49,552 nt of DNA from Levilactobacillus suantsaiihabitans. GTDB lineage: Bacteria; Bacillota; Bacilli; Lactobacillales; Lactobacillaceae. Below the pieces are notes generated by a model. That model ran no database searches, was not told where the DNA came from, and worked only from the letters and a program-made list of their open reading frames with translations. Shown in pieces: positions 9,142 through 17,501 of the stretch (position 1 is its first letter; every line of letters begins with the position of its first letter). Position numbers and translations under genes: made by a program. Where the stretch lies: contig NZ_RKLX01000021.1 in the NCBI RefSeq assembly GCF_004745505.1, positions 1 to 49,552 of the forward strand, written 5' to 3'.

Positions 9142-9620
9142 TAATCCTGTTTAGGTTGGTCCAACGGCAAGGTCGCCAGCAAGGCGGGATCCACCGTGAC
9201 CTGATTCAATTCGACGTGCTTCAAGGCGATCAGCTTTTGGGCGTACGGGTCATTGTGGTAATTGCGCATGTAGGTGATCTTACGAATCCCCGCTTGCAGT
9301 AACATTTTGGTACACTGCAGGCACGGAAAATCCGTGACGTAAATTTCGGCGCCATCCGTGGCCTCGCCAAACTTGGCACACTGTAAAATGGCGTTCATTT
9401 CCGCGTGAATGGTCCGCACACAGTGACCATCGACGATGTAACAGCCCTCATCCAAGCAGTGGTCATCGCCCGAAACAGAGCCGTTATAGCCCGCCGCAAT
9501 GATCCGCTTATCACGAACCACCGTCGCCCCGACGGACAGCCGGTTGCAGGTACTTCTGGTGGAAATGACTAACGCCTGTAGCATAAAGTATTGATCCCAA
9601 GGAATTCGTTCGCGTTTCAC
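9141..9620 (-). CDS. comEB: Deoxycytidylate (dCMP) deaminase, ComEB
   Basis: The product converts dCMP to dUMP for thymidylate synthesis and is carried in the com operon of many Firmicutes. The zinc site is visible as HAEMNAI and PCLQCTKML. The region TRSTCNRLSVGATVV near the N-terminus fits the nucleotide-binding part of the family. I choose the GTG at 9620 (about 159 residues), because AAAGGGG lies about 9 nt upstream and the protein then starts with KRERIPWDQYFM as in relatives. The longer reading frame would add 16 unconserved residues. It follows comEA after 47 nt and overlaps comEC. Confidence 0.95.
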   Translation of the reverse strand: MKRERIPWDQYFMLQALVISTRSTCNRLSVGATVVRDKRIIAAGYNGSVSGDDHCLDEGCYIVDGHCVRTIHAEMNAILQCAKFGEATDGAEIYVTDFPCLQCTKMLLQAGIRKITYMRNYHNDPYAQKLIALKHVELNQVTVDPALLATLPLDQPKQD

Positions 9621-9667
9621 GTTGATTACCCCTTTGCAAATTTTAGTTTTAAGTATACCACCAGTCA

Positions 9668-10375
9668 TTAAGTGGTGAGTTGATCTTGTAAATTAGCAAC
9701 GGTTTTTTCGCCGAAGCCGGGCACCTGCGCGAGGTCCGCCACCGTCTGGAAACTGCCGTGTTCCGTACGATAGTCCACGATTTTTTGCGCTTTCTTCGCC
9801 CCCACACCGGTCAATTGTTGCAGGTCGGTCACCGTGGCCGTGTTCAAATTGACCACGGTCGCGCTGCCACTGCCACTGCTGGCCGCCGACCCACTACCGG
9901 TTGCGCTGCTACCAACAGTCGCGTTGCCACTCGCGGCCGCTGCGGGGCGTTTCTCCCCCTTCAACGGCAAATACAATTGTTGTTGATCCGTCAGCCGCGT
10001 TGCGAGATTGATCTGTTGGCGGTCAGCCCGGTCGACCAGGCCCCCAGCAGCTTTAATGGCATCCGCCACCCGCATCTCCGCCGTGAATTGGTAGAGTCCG
10101 GGATGACGGACCGCCCCTTGAACATCCACAAAGACCCGGGTATCGTGACTGCTGGCCTGACTGGTGGCCGTCGCCTGGGTCTGCGCACCGGTAGCATGCG
10201 ATTGACCACTACTGCTGGTCGTCGCCGGTGGAATCGCAGCGGGTAAGGCCGCGGGCGCCGGTTGACGCAACAGTAGCCAACCGCCGATCACCAAAACGCC
10301 CAGTACCCCGACTAGTCCCAATACCTGTTGCTTCCGTGGCAAGGTCAGCCACCATTCCTGAATTTTTTGTCCCAT
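9668..10375 (-). CDS. comEA: Competence DNA receptor ComEA
   Basis: ComEA binds double-stranded DNA at the outer membrane face and hands it to ComEC. Visible parts, in order, are one N-terminal membrane anchor (about residues 18-37), a Gln/Thr/Ser-rich linker, an SLBB domain starting FVDVQGAVRHPGLYQF, a second Gly/Ser/Ala linker, and a C-terminal helix-hairpin-helix pair (LNTATVTDLQQLTGVGAKKA and VPGFGEKTVANL). I place the start at the ATG at 10375 (235 residues) after AAAGGGGG; the frame stays open further upstream without family similarity. It is first in the operon. I could not identify a convincing competence-specific promoter. Confidence 0.95.
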   Translation of the reverse strand: MGQKIQEWWLTLPRKQQVLGLVGVLGVLVIGGWLLLRQPAPAALPAAIPPATTSSSGQSHATGAQTQATATSQASSHDTRVFVDVQGAVRHPGLYQFTAEMRVADAIKAAGGLVDRADRQQINLATRLTDQQQLYLPLKGEKRPAAAASGNATVGSSATGSGSAASSGSGSATVVNLNTATVTDLQQLTGVGAKKAQKIVDYRTEHGSFQTVADLAQVPGFGEKTVANLQDQLTT

Positions 10376-10495
10376 CACATTGCCCCCTTTACGGTTCAAC
10401 TCCGTAAAAATGGGCCAGATATTTTTTAATTTGGTTATTTTTTTCAAAAATAGTGGGTGACAACGCCATGAACCGGACCGACTGCGTCCAAACGA

Positions 10496-10665
10496 AAACG
10501 AGCCCGGGGACAAAACCTCCCGGGCCCGTTTTCTTCACCTTGACATAGCTGAAACGGACGTCAACAGACAGCCAGCTTCGGCTCACCAAATCATCCAAAG
10601 ACTAAGATTCTTCGGTGACCAGCCTTAATGTTCACCGGCTAATCGCCTGCTAGCCCACACTTCTC
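10496..10665. repeat. Mosaic intergenic repeat, copy G
   Basis: A strong hairpin (ACGGGCCCGGGAGG / GTCCCCGGGCTCGT, 10496-10534) is followed by TAGCTGAAACG (10546-10556) and then a diverged version of the long-hairpin block (GCCTTAATGTTCACCGGCTA, 10622-10641). The same order occurs at 34.37-34.54 kb. It sits directly after the ylbL stop, in its 3' region. The hairpin has T-rich sequence on both sides and could be the ylbL terminator. The remaining comEA upstream DNA (10376-10495) shows no gene. Confidence 0.7.
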
Positions 10666-10669
10666 AACT

Positions 10670-11719
10670 CTAATGGTGTGTTTCTAAATATTTCACGGCG
10701 TCACTAAAGGTCTTCACCGGCACAACCTTCATGTTCGGCGCGTATTTCTTCGCGGTCGCCTTCGCCAATTGGTAATTGGTTTGGTGATGCTCCTCATACT
10801 TCAACAGGAGCTTAGACGGTTTGACGTAGGGCGCAAAGAAGACGGTGGCGCCCGCCTTTTTGGCCGCGACGATTTTCTTGTCGATACCGCCGATTTCACC
10901 CACGTTGCCGTCACCATCGACCGTTCCGGTACCGGCGATCTTTTGGCCGTGACGCAAGTTCTTGCCGGTGACCTGCGTGTAGATCTGCAGGCTAAACATT
11001 AAGCCCCCGGATGGCCCCCCGATTTGACCGGGATCAACCGTGACCTTAGGCTTGGCAGTGACCTTGACGTTATCGGTTAGGGTGATGCCAATGCCCGCCT
11101 TCTTGGTCGGCAACCGCATCAACTTGCGGGTGGCGTGCCGCGTCTTCCCATTATGCTGATAAGTAATCGTTGCGGATTGGCCCACCTTTTGGCGTTGAAT
11201 GTAGTGTTGGTAGCCGACCATAGAATTGAAATGACGGCCGTTCACCTTCGTCACGGTATCGCCCACCCGCAAGGTTCCGGCAAACGGCGATTTGTCATCC
11301 ACGCTCAAGACGTAAATGCCCAAATACTGCCGTTTGACCGACTTATGCGCCGCTTTATAGGCCGTATAGATCGACTCATTGATGGCGCTTTGCATGTAGA
11401 AGTCCTGCACCTTGTCGTAGGTGGCGTTGCTCTGGCCACCGGTCACGTCGTCCACACTTTCAATGCTGTAAATGGGATTCAGCTTGGCGTACAAATAGCT
11501 GACCGGCCGGGCCTGTGACAGTGCGACTGAGGTAATCATGTATTTGCCGGCGTGCTTGTCGGGATGACCTGGCATGCTGACAAAGGTCTTTAAATTGTCG
11601 GCCTCGCCCGGTCCTTCGATGTACTTGGGCAACGGCAGGAAGAAAAAGGCCAATACCAACAGCGTGAGGCCGACCGTGATAATGATTTGACGCCATTCAC
11701 GTCGCGTAAATTTGCCCAT
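10670..11719 (-). CDS. ylbL: SepM-family membrane protease with PDZ and Lon-type domains (YlbL)
   Basis: The 349-residue protein has one N-terminal membrane helix (LTLLVLAFFFLPL, about residues 15-30), a PDZ domain in the middle (DKSPFAGTLRVGDTVTKVNG) and a Lon-type serine protease domain at the C-terminus. The catalytic Ser is in GGPSGGLMFSL and the catalytic Lys in GEIGGIDKKI. Such proteases face the cell surface; SepM in streptococci trims a competence peptide and YlbL in Bacillus acts in stress response, so the substrate here is unknown. The ATG follows the coaD TAG with no gap. Confidence 0.93.
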   Translation of the reverse strand: MGKFTRREWRQIIITVGLTLLVLAFFFLPLPKYIEGPGEADNLKTFVSMPGHPDKHAGKYMITSVALSQARPVSYLYAKLNPIYSIESVDDVTGGQSNATYDKVQDFYMQSAINESIYTAYKAAHKSVKRQYLGIYVLSVDDKSPFAGTLRVGDTVTKVNGRHFNSMVGYQHYIQRQKVGQSATITYQHNGKTRHATRKLMRLPTKKAGIGITLTDNVKVTAKPKVTVDPGQIGGPSGGLMFSLQIYTQVTGKNLRHGQKIAGTGTVDGDGNVGEIGGIDKKIVAAKKAGATVFFAPYVKPSKLLLKYEEHHQTNYQLAKATAKKYAPNMKVVPVKTFSDAVKYLETHH

Positions 11720-12205
11720 CTACTGGTCACCTGCCAGTCGCGCAACCATGGCGTGCGCCACGACTGGGGGAACCAGGTTAGTGAGGTCGCCACCGAAGCG
11801 GGCCACCTCCCGTAAGAGGCTAGAGGAGACAAATTGATACTGAGGCGCGGCCATCAGGCACACCGTGTCCACGTTGGCATCCAGCGTGCGGTTCATCCCC
11901 GCAATGCCCTGCTCGTATTCAAAGTCCACGCTATTGCGGATACCCCGGACCAACACGGTGGCGTGGCTGGCCCGCATAAAGTCTACCGTCAACCCACTCT
12001 CGACGCGTACCGAGACGTTGGCCATGTCACGGGTCGTCTCCTCGATAAAGGCCACCCGTTCGTCGGTGGTAAAGACGCCGCGCTTAGAGGTGTTCTGGCC
12101 AACCGCCACAATCAGGTGGTCAAAAATTTTGCTGGCCCGCGTGATCAGGTCTAAATGGCCGTTGGTCAACGGGTCAAAACTTCCTGGAAAGACTGCAATC
12201 GTCAC
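11720..12205 (-). CDS. coaD: Phosphopantetheine adenylyltransferase
   Basis: CoaD makes dephospho-CoA from ATP and 4'-phosphopantetheine, the penultimate step of CoA synthesis. The 161-residue length is standard. The nucleotidyltransferase motif PGSFDPLTNGH (TxGH) is at the N-terminus. RGIRNSVDFEYE and the later PQYQFVSSSLLREVARFGG are also conserved. Translation starts at GTG, sharing bases with the rsmD TGA (GTGA). It is in the ftsW-ylbG-rsmD-coaD-ylbL operon. Confidence 0.97.
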   Translation of the reverse strand: MTIAVFPGSFDPLTNGHLDLITRASKIFDHLIVAVGQNTSKRGVFTTDERVAFIEETTRDMANVSVRVESGLTVDFMRASHATVLVRGIRNSVDFEYEQGIAGMNRTLDANVDTVCLMAAPQYQFVSSSLLREVARFGGDLTNLVPPVVAHAMVARLAGDQ

Positions 12206-12765
12206 TCGTCTTCACTTCCTAACCCATAAATCGTCAGTTCGGTAATCCCATAATCGCGCCGTTCGATGAAGTGAAAGCCCTCGATATTATCGGGCAATTG
12301 GGCCTTTTGGTCCGTCTCACACACGATGCGCGCCGTGGGTGTCAACAGGTGCAGCTCTCGTAGCCGGGTCATTTGGGCCACGATCTTTTGTTGGGCGTAC
12401 GGCGGGTCAAAGAAGACCAGATCAAATTGGTCGCCGCGGTCGGCCAACTCCTGAACGGCCCGATTGGCGTCGCGCTTTAAAATCTCAAAGCGTTCTGGCA
12501 CCTTGGTCACGGCCACGTTGTCCTGAATCGTCTTGATGGCGGCATATTGCCGGTCGATCAAGACGGCCTGGTCAATGCCCCGTGAGACGGCTTCAATGCT
12601 CAGACCGCCCGATCCGGCAAAGAGGTCCAGACTTCGCCCGCCATCAAAGTACGGGCCAATAATGTTGAACAAGGCCTCCTTGACCTTATCCGTGGTGGGC
12701 CGGGTCGCCATACCAGGCACGGCCTTTAACCGCCGGCCCCCAAAGTCACCTGCTACAATTCTCAT
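12202..12765 (-). CDS. rsmD: 16S rRNA (guanine-966-N2) methyltransferase
   Basis: RsmD methylates G966 of 16S rRNA using S-adenosylmethionine. The 187-residue product starts MRIVAGDFGGRRLKAVPG, a hallmark of the family. The SAM motif is DLFAGSGGLSIEAVSRG and the catalytic motif FFDPPYA. Start and stop overlap neighbours by 4 nt on both sides (ATGA with ylbG, GTGA with coaD), indicating tight translational coupling. Confidence 0.97.
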   Translation of the reverse strand: MRIVAGDFGGRRLKAVPGMATRPTTDKVKEALFNIIGPYFDGGRSLDLFAGSGGLSIEAVSRGIDQAVLIDRQYAAIKTIQDNVAVTKVPERFEILKRDANRAVQELADRGDQFDLVFFDPPYAQQKIVAQMTRLRELHLLTPTARIVCETDQKAQLPDNIEGFHFIERRDYGITELTIYGLGSEDE

Positions 12766-13055
12766 TCATCATCATCCTCTGTCTCTGATTGCTTATCTGC
12801 GGCCATTTCTTCGGCCACGCCGTTAAATGTTTCACTGATCTCTGGTCGTTTTGAGGCCACCACGCGTTTCACGAACCGTAGCTTGCCCAATTGTTCGGCC
12901 AAACTGGCCACGTCTGCTTGATTGACGTATAACACCACGTAGCGCATCTTCTTGGACACGTACATCACGGTGCCGTAGCGCTTGAGCTGACGCGTCTGTT
13001 TCAGACTATACGTGTACACAATCAGGCTCTGACGTGCTTGTATTTCAAATGCCAT
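12762..13055 (-). CDS. ylbG: YlbG family protein (UPF0298)
   Basis: A small 97-residue cytoplasmic protein of the UPF0298/DUF2129 family. Its core (LIVYTYSLKQTRQLKRYGTV, then SKKMRYVVLYVNQADV and LRFVKRV) matches the family in order and length. The last 20 residues are acidic and unconserved. Its position between ftsW and rsmD is the usual one. Its function is unknown; conserved clustering suggests a link to cell growth or translation, which is inference. Confidence 0.92.
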   Translation of the reverse strand: MAFEIQARQSLIVYTYSLKQTRQLKRYGTVMYVSKKMRYVVLYVNQADVASLAEQLGKLRFVKRVVASKRPEISETFNGVAEEMAADKQSETEDDDE

Positions 13056-13072
13056 GGTCTAACCTCCTCTAA

Positions 13073-14227
13073 TTAATGTGTCATCCGGTAGCGTTTCTGC
13101 CGGGCACTGATATTCATCACCACACCGAGGACTAACGCTAACGTCCAGGTACTGGACCCCCCGTAACTGATGAAGGGAAAGGTGACCCCGGTGATGGGAA
13201 GAAAGCCCAGTACCCCACCCAGGTTAAACGCCGTCTGCACGGCCAAATAGGTCGCCGCCCCGTAGCAGACCAACGACTGGTAGGTCGAGTTGGTCCGCAC
13301 ACCCACCAGCACGGTCCGCAAAATGATCAAGAATAACAGGGCAATGACGCCTAGAGCCGTGATGAGCCCCAACTCCTCGGTCAAAATGGCCATGATAAAG
13401 TCGGTGTTGGGTTCTGGCAAATACCCGGTCTTTTGGATACTGTTACCCCAGCCGACGCCGAACAGGCCACCGTTACTGATGGCATAATAAGAATTGACCA
13501 ATTGTTGGCCAACGCCCTGCGCGTGCTTAAAGGGATTCAAGAAAGCCACGATTCGTTGTAACTGATAGGAGTGCTGTCCCACCGACAGCCCGGATATCCA
13601 AGCCAAAAGTGGAATCACCACACCGAAGCCGCCAACGACGGCCCCTGTAAAAATCACCTTCGCCAGCCGCGAACTGAACCCACTGCTCAGAAACAGCACG
13701 AACATGATGGCAGCGTTGATGGCCATCCCACCTAAATCGGGTTGCGCAAAGATCAATCCTAAAATCAACAGGCAAACCAACAACGGCTGCCGCATGGTCG
13801 ACCACCAGGTGTAGGTCTGCAGGTCATCTTGTCGCTGAGCAATCGCATTGGCCAGCCAGATAATGATGTAAAATTTCACAAATTCGGCCGGCTGAATGTT
13901 GATTGGCCCCAGATGAATCCACCCGGCGGCCCCGTTAACGGTTTGCCCGATCACCAGCAAAAACGCCAATGCGCCATAGGCCACGTACCCGGCCAACCGC
14001 AGTAAATTGCGGTTGCGCAGCTTATTAATATTCATGGCCACCATGAAGGTCAAAATCACCAGCCCCATGATGACATAAACGGTCTGTTTGAGTAAATAGC
14101 TACCCGGACTCCCGCCATTTTGTGAGCCGATATCCGCACTGGCCGAATAGACCATGACGATACCGAAGACGCTCAAGATGAGATACGGGACCAGTAACCA
14201 ATAATCTAAATATTTTAACTTTCGCAT
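13073..14227 (-). CDS. ftsW: Peptidoglycan glycosyltransferase FtsW/RodA family
   Basis: SEDS proteins polymerise glycan strands at the septum (FtsW) or side wall (RodA). About ten membrane helices are evident. NIQPAEFVKFYIIIWLA is the conserved SEDS stretch, YYAISNGGLFGVGWGNS and PEPNTDFIMAILTEELG form the family signature, and FPFISYGGSSTW lies near the C-terminus. I choose the ATG at 14227 (384 residues) because TTGGAG lies 11 nt upstream; an upstream TTG adds ten residues. Location ahead of ylbG favours FtsW over RodA. A TATAAT box lies at 14280-14285. Confidence 0.93.
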   Translation of the reverse strand: MRKLKYLDYWLLVPYLILSVFGIVMVYSASADIGSQNGGSPGSYLLKQTVYVIMGLVILTFMVAMNINKLRNRNLLRLAGYVAYGALAFLLVIGQTVNGAAGWIHLGPINIQPAEFVKFYIIIWLANAIAQRQDDLQTYTWWSTMRQPLLVCLLILGLIFAQPDLGGMAINAAIMFVLFLSSGFSSRLAKVIFTGAVVGGFGVVIPLLAWISGLSVGQHSYQLQRIVAFLNPFKHAQGVGQQLVNSYYAISNGGLFGVGWGNSIQKTGYLPEPNTDFIMAILTEELGLITALGVIALLFLIILRTVLVGVRTNSTYQSLVCYGAATYLAVQTAFNLGGVLGFLPITGVTFPFISYGGSSTWTLALVLGVVMNISARQKRYRMTH

Positions 14228-14279
14228 ACGATGAAATCGCTCCAAGCCTACCGTCAATTAACGGTAATCGAATGGTCTT

Positions 14280-14285
14280 ATTATA
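14280..14285 (-). promoter_or_regulatory. Probable -10 box of the ftsW operon
   Basis: TATAAT on the minus strand lies 52 nt before the ftsW ATG. The -35 region is poor (TTCCCA at 18 nt), so strength is uncertain. Confidence 0.5.
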
Positions 14286-14369
14286 CTACACCAGGGATTC
14301 CATTGGGAACCGTTAATCCACCTGTGCCGTTATTAACGGAATCTTAACCCACCACCCTGCGCCACCACG

Positions 14370-14416
14370 CAAAAAAACGGTAAGGCCCATGAGTTTCCCC
14401 ACTGGTCTTACCGTTA
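14370..14416 (-). terminator. Terminator of typA
   Basis: On the minus strand AACGGTAAGACC and its complement form the stem, followed by seven Ts. It starts about 20 nt after the typA stop. Confidence 0.85.
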
Positions 14417-14435
14417 AAGTTTTGATTAAATTTAA

Positions 14436-16280
14436 TTACTTCCGTGCAGCGGTCTTCCGCTTCTTGGCAGCCTTTTCCCGTTCGCTGGTGTTCAGGATTT
14501 GCTTCCGCAGACGCACGTGTTCTGGGGTGATTTCACAGTATTCATCATCATTGATGAACTCCAGTGATTCTTCCAGAGACATCTTCAATGGCGTCTTAAC
14601 CTTGGCAATATCTTCTGAACCGGCGGCCCGGACGTTGGTTTGGTTCCGACCACGGGTGATATTGACGGAGATGTCGTTGTCACGGCTGTTTTGGCCAACG
14701 ATCATCCCTTCGTAAACTTCAGTCCCGGCTTCGGTAAAGATCGTACCCCGGTCTTGAATGGCCATGATGGCATAAGTCGTAACCTTACCAGAGTTGATGG
14801 AAACCAAAGTCCCGTTGTGACGACCTGGGTTCCAGTTCTTGATAACTGGCAGGTACTTGGAGAACGTGTGGTTCATGATCCCGTACCCACGAGTCAAGGA
14901 CAAGAATTCAGTCGAGTAACCGATCAACCCACGAGATGGGGCTAAGAAAGTCAGACGCGTTTGGCCGTTACCAACGGCTTCCATGTTCTTCATTTCACCC
15001 TTCCGTTGGGAAAGCGTGTCAATGATTGAACCGGTGTATTCGTCTGGCGTATCGATTTGAACGGATTCAAATGGTTCGCAACGTTGGTTATCAATTGTTC
15101 TGTAAATAACTTCTGGACGAGAAGCTTGCAGTTCGTAGCCTTCACGACGCATCGTTTCAATCAGGATGGACAAGTGCAGTTCACCACGACCGGAAACAAT
15201 CCAAGCACCCGGGTTATCGGTGTCGTCAACCCGTAAGGAAACGTCGGTGTGCAATTCACGCTTCAAGCGTTCTTCGATTTGACGAGACGTCACAAACTTC
15301 CCTTCGCGACCAGCAAATGGTGAGTCGTTGGTCCGGAAAGTCATTTGCAGCGTTGGTTCGTCGATCCGTAAGACGGGAAGTGGTTCCAACGTGTCAGGGG
15401 CCACAACAGTTTCCCCAACGTTGATTTCATCCATCCCGGAAACGGCAATCAAGTCACCGGCCTTAGCTTCGTTGATTTCCAACCGCTTCAACCCAAAGTA
15501 CCCAAATAACTTGGTTACCCGGAAGTTTTGCTTGGAACCGTCAAGCTTCATAACCGTAACGCTGTCGCCGACCTTGATCTTACCCCGGAAAATCCGGCCA
15601 ATCCCAATCCGACCAACGAAATCGTTGTAATCGAGCATGGCAACTTGGAACTGTAAGGGTTCGTCACTGTTGTCAATTGGGGCTGGGATGTGCTTGATGA
15701 TCGTATCAAACACTGGCTTCATGGTGTGTTCTTGAGAGGAGATTTCTGGCTCGTAGCTAGAAGTCCCGTTCATTGCTGAGGCGTAAACCACTGGGAAGTC
15801 CAATTGGTCTTCGTCGGCACCTAATTCGATGAAGAGGTCTAAGACTTCATCAACGACTTCGGAAGGACGGGCGCCTTCACGGTCAACCTTGTTGATGACC
15901 ACGATGGGCGTCAAGTGTTGATCGAGGGCCTTCTTCAAAACGAAACGGGTTTGTGGCATCGTACCTTCGTAGGCATCGACAACCAGCAAAACGCCGTCAA
16001 CCATGCGCATGATCCGTTCCACTTCACCACCAAAGTCGGCGTGTCCTGGGGTATCCAAGATGTTGATTTGCTTGTCGCCGTAACGAACGGCAGTGTTCTT
16101 GGACAGGATCGTAATGCCCCGTTCCTTTTCGATAGCGTTAGTATCCATGGCACGGTCTTCAATAGAAGTGTGTGCGTCTAACGTGTCGGATTGTTTCATC
16201 ATTTCATTAACCAGGGTCGTCTTCCCGTGGTCAACGTGGGCAATGATGGCAATGTTGCGGATATCATCTCTGATTTTCAA
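14436..16280 (-). CDS. typA: Translational GTPase TypA/BipA
   Basis: TypA is a ribosome-associated GTPase of the EF-G family needed for 50S assembly and growth under stress. The G motifs are [10 protein letters not shown] (P-loop), DTPGHADF, and NKVDR. The C-terminal domain includes [13 protein letters not shown] and [16 protein letters not shown] place the start at the TTG at 16280, giving the family length of about 614 residues and a [19 protein letters not shown] start; AAGGAAG lies 8 nt upstream. The longer frame to 16322 adds 14 unconserved residues. It is monocistronic. Confidence 0.95.
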   Translation of the reverse strand: MKIRDDIRNIAIIAHVDHGKTTLVNEMMKQSDTLDAHTSIEDRAMDTNAIEKERGITILSKNTAVRYGDKQINILDTPGHADFGGEVERIMRMVDGVLLVVDAYEGTMPQTRFVLKKALDQHLTPIVVINKVDREGARPSEVVDEVLDLFIELGADEDQLDFPVVYASAMNGTSSYEPEISSQEHTMKPVFDTIIKHIPAPIDNSDEPLQFQVAMLDYNDFVGRIGIGRIFRGKIKVGDSVTVMKLDGSKQNFRVTKLFGYFGLKRLEINEAKAGDLIAVSGMDEINVGETVVAPDTLEPLPVLRIDEPTLQMTFRTNDSPFAGREGKFVTSRQIEERLKRELHTDVSLRVDDTDNPGAWIVSGRGELHLSILIETMRREGYELQASRPEVIYRTIDNQRCEPFESVQIDTPDEYTGSIIDTLSQRKGEMKNMEAVGNGQTRLTFLAPSRGLIGYSTEFLSLTRGYGIMNHTFSKYLPVIKNWNPGRHNGTLVSINSGKVTTYAIMAIQDRGTIFTEAGTEVYEGMIVGQNSRDNDISVNITRGRNQTNVRAAGSEDIAKVKTPLKMSLEESLEFINDDEYCEITPEHVRLRKQILNTSEREKAAKKRKTAARK

Positions 16281-16349
16281 GTGTATTTCTTCCTTTCGTG
16301 CTTGGTGAATTAGATGGATCACGGCATGCTTACGTCTGTAAGTACGCTT

Positions 16350-16378
16350 ATTGTAGCGTCAATAGCTGGTAAAGTCCA
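16350..16378 (-). promoter_or_regulatory. Probable promoter of typA
   Basis: -35 TGGACT, a 17-nt spacer and -10 TACAAT are readable on the minus strand. A small hairpin (CTTACAGACGTAAG) lies in the leader. Confidence 0.6.
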
Positions 16379-16398
16379 TCCGTATCGGCCAGCCGCAT

Positions 16399-16423
16399 AA
16401 AAAAACTGTGACAGGGTCACAGT
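16399..16423 (-). terminator. Terminator overlapping the phosphatase stop codon
   Basis: ACTGTGAC, a 3-nt loop and GTCACAGT form a perfect 8-bp stem followed by a run of seven Ts. The TGA stop (16417-16419) lies inside the stem, so the last codons and the terminator share bases. Confidence 0.85.
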
Positions 16424-17208
16424 GAGACGTCATCTTCTTCGATTTGGAGAATATCACGTTGCGCTTTTTTCGTCGCTACTAGTACAAGGTTAGATGATAA
16501 CATATCGAGTGGTTGGCCGTCAATAGTTGAGACTTGAACCCCGAGCGTATTCATCAAGACTTGACCAGCCGCAATATCCCAAGGCTTCAGATGAGAAATG
16601 TAACCGAGCGTCTCGCCCTTCATAATATTGATCATTTCAATGCCGGCACTGCCGGAAATCCGCATGCCTGCACTATCATGCACAATCTTTTGCATGTGCG
16701 CGACATCGTGAATAACCAGCGGCCCACTGGCGCCAATCAAGCCATCGGCCAAGGCAATGTCGGCCGGTGCACTGACCGGACGCTCATTGGCCCAGACGCC
16801 GCCCAGCTGCGGCCCTCCGTGGTACAGGACGTTGTTCATGACATCAAAGATGTAGCCCAACTGCCCCACGCCGTCTTGGTAAATGCCAATCATGATGGCG
16901 AAGTTGTCCTGTTGTTTCACAAAGTTCATGGTACCGTCAATCGGGTCCACGATCCACACCCGACCCTGCAAGCTGGTCAGGTGATCGCCAAACCCTTCCT
17001 CACCTAAAACTTGCGCTGTCGGGTCTAGTCGGCGAATCCCCGCGATCAAAAATTGTTCATTGGCTTTATCCACGTTGGTGACTAAATCCTTGCGATTCGT
17101 CTTTTCGGCGACCGTCAATGGATTGCGCATTTTTTGCAAAACATTTTGCCGGGCCTCCTTGAGTAACGCAATGACGTCCGTGTTTAGTTGCTGCCAGTCT
17201 TGACTCAT
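16417..17208 (-). CDS. suhB: Inositol-monophosphatase family phosphatase
   Basis: The 263-residue product belongs to the Mg-dependent sugar-phosphatase family (inositol-1-phosphatase/SuhB/YktC). The metal motifs are complete: GEEGFGD, DPIDGTMNF and WDIAAGQVL. The N-terminal VTNVDKANEQFL is also typical. The true substrate cannot be read from sequence, so the symbol is provisional. It overlaps yktA by 4 nt (ATGA) and is the last gene of a three-gene unit with the lactate-dehydrogenase-like gene. Confidence 0.9.
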   Translation of the reverse strand: MSQDWQQLNTDVIALLKEARQNVLQKMRNPLTVAEKTNRKDLVTNVDKANEQFLIAGIRRLDPTAQVLGEEGFGDHLTSLQGRVWIVDPIDGTMNFVKQQDNFAIMIGIYQDGVGQLGYIFDVMNNVLYHGGPQLGGVWANERPVSAPADIALADGLIGASGPLVIHDVAHMQKIVHDSAGMRISGSAGIEMINIMKGETLGYISHLKPWDIAAGQVLMNTLGVQVSTIDGQPLDMLSSNLVLVATKKAQRDILQIEEDDVSL

Positions 17209-17501
17209 GACTTTGCCTGTCCTTTCATCTTGATTTGCCCGCTTTCACTGCGAGCACGTTTCATCGTCCGGTAAATACTGTAGCCCGCCGCTGCTTCAAA
17301 TTCCTTATCCAGTTGCTTTTCTTCAAACTTCTGGGGCACGACCGCTTGAAAATCCCGGTAGGCCGCAATCAACGCCGTGCTGGCCACACCTTGGGGCAAT
17401 TCATACGCGTCTTCCACCCGCTGATAAAGCGTGGTCACGGCGACAATATCGGCCGTTGACCAGTCCGGTTGTAAGGGGTAAGCATAATTCTTCGGTTGCA
17501 T
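17205..17501 (-). CDS. yktA: YktA family protein (UPF0223)
   Basis: A small 98-residue protein matching UPF0223: YPLQPDWSTADIVAVTTLY, then AYRDFQAVVPQKFEEKQLDKEFE and GYSIYR. These fall in the same order as in Bacillus YktA. The C-terminal 14 residues are extra. No function is known. It shares one base with the upstream dehydrogenase-like stop (TAATG) and four with the downstream phosphatase. YktA next to a SuhB-type phosphatase is a conserved pairing in Bacilli. Confidence 0.88.
   Translation of the reverse strand: MQPKNYAYPLQPDWSTADIVAVTTLYQRVEDAYELPQGVASTALIAAYRDFQAVVPQKFEEKQLDKEFEAAAGYSIYRTMKRARSESGQIKMKGQAKS

Noticed and set aside
10376-10490. A search for a competence box in front of comEA
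   Set aside because: TTTTTACGGAGTT is vaguely like known competence promoter elements, but the match is too weak and the correct consensus for this genus is not certain.
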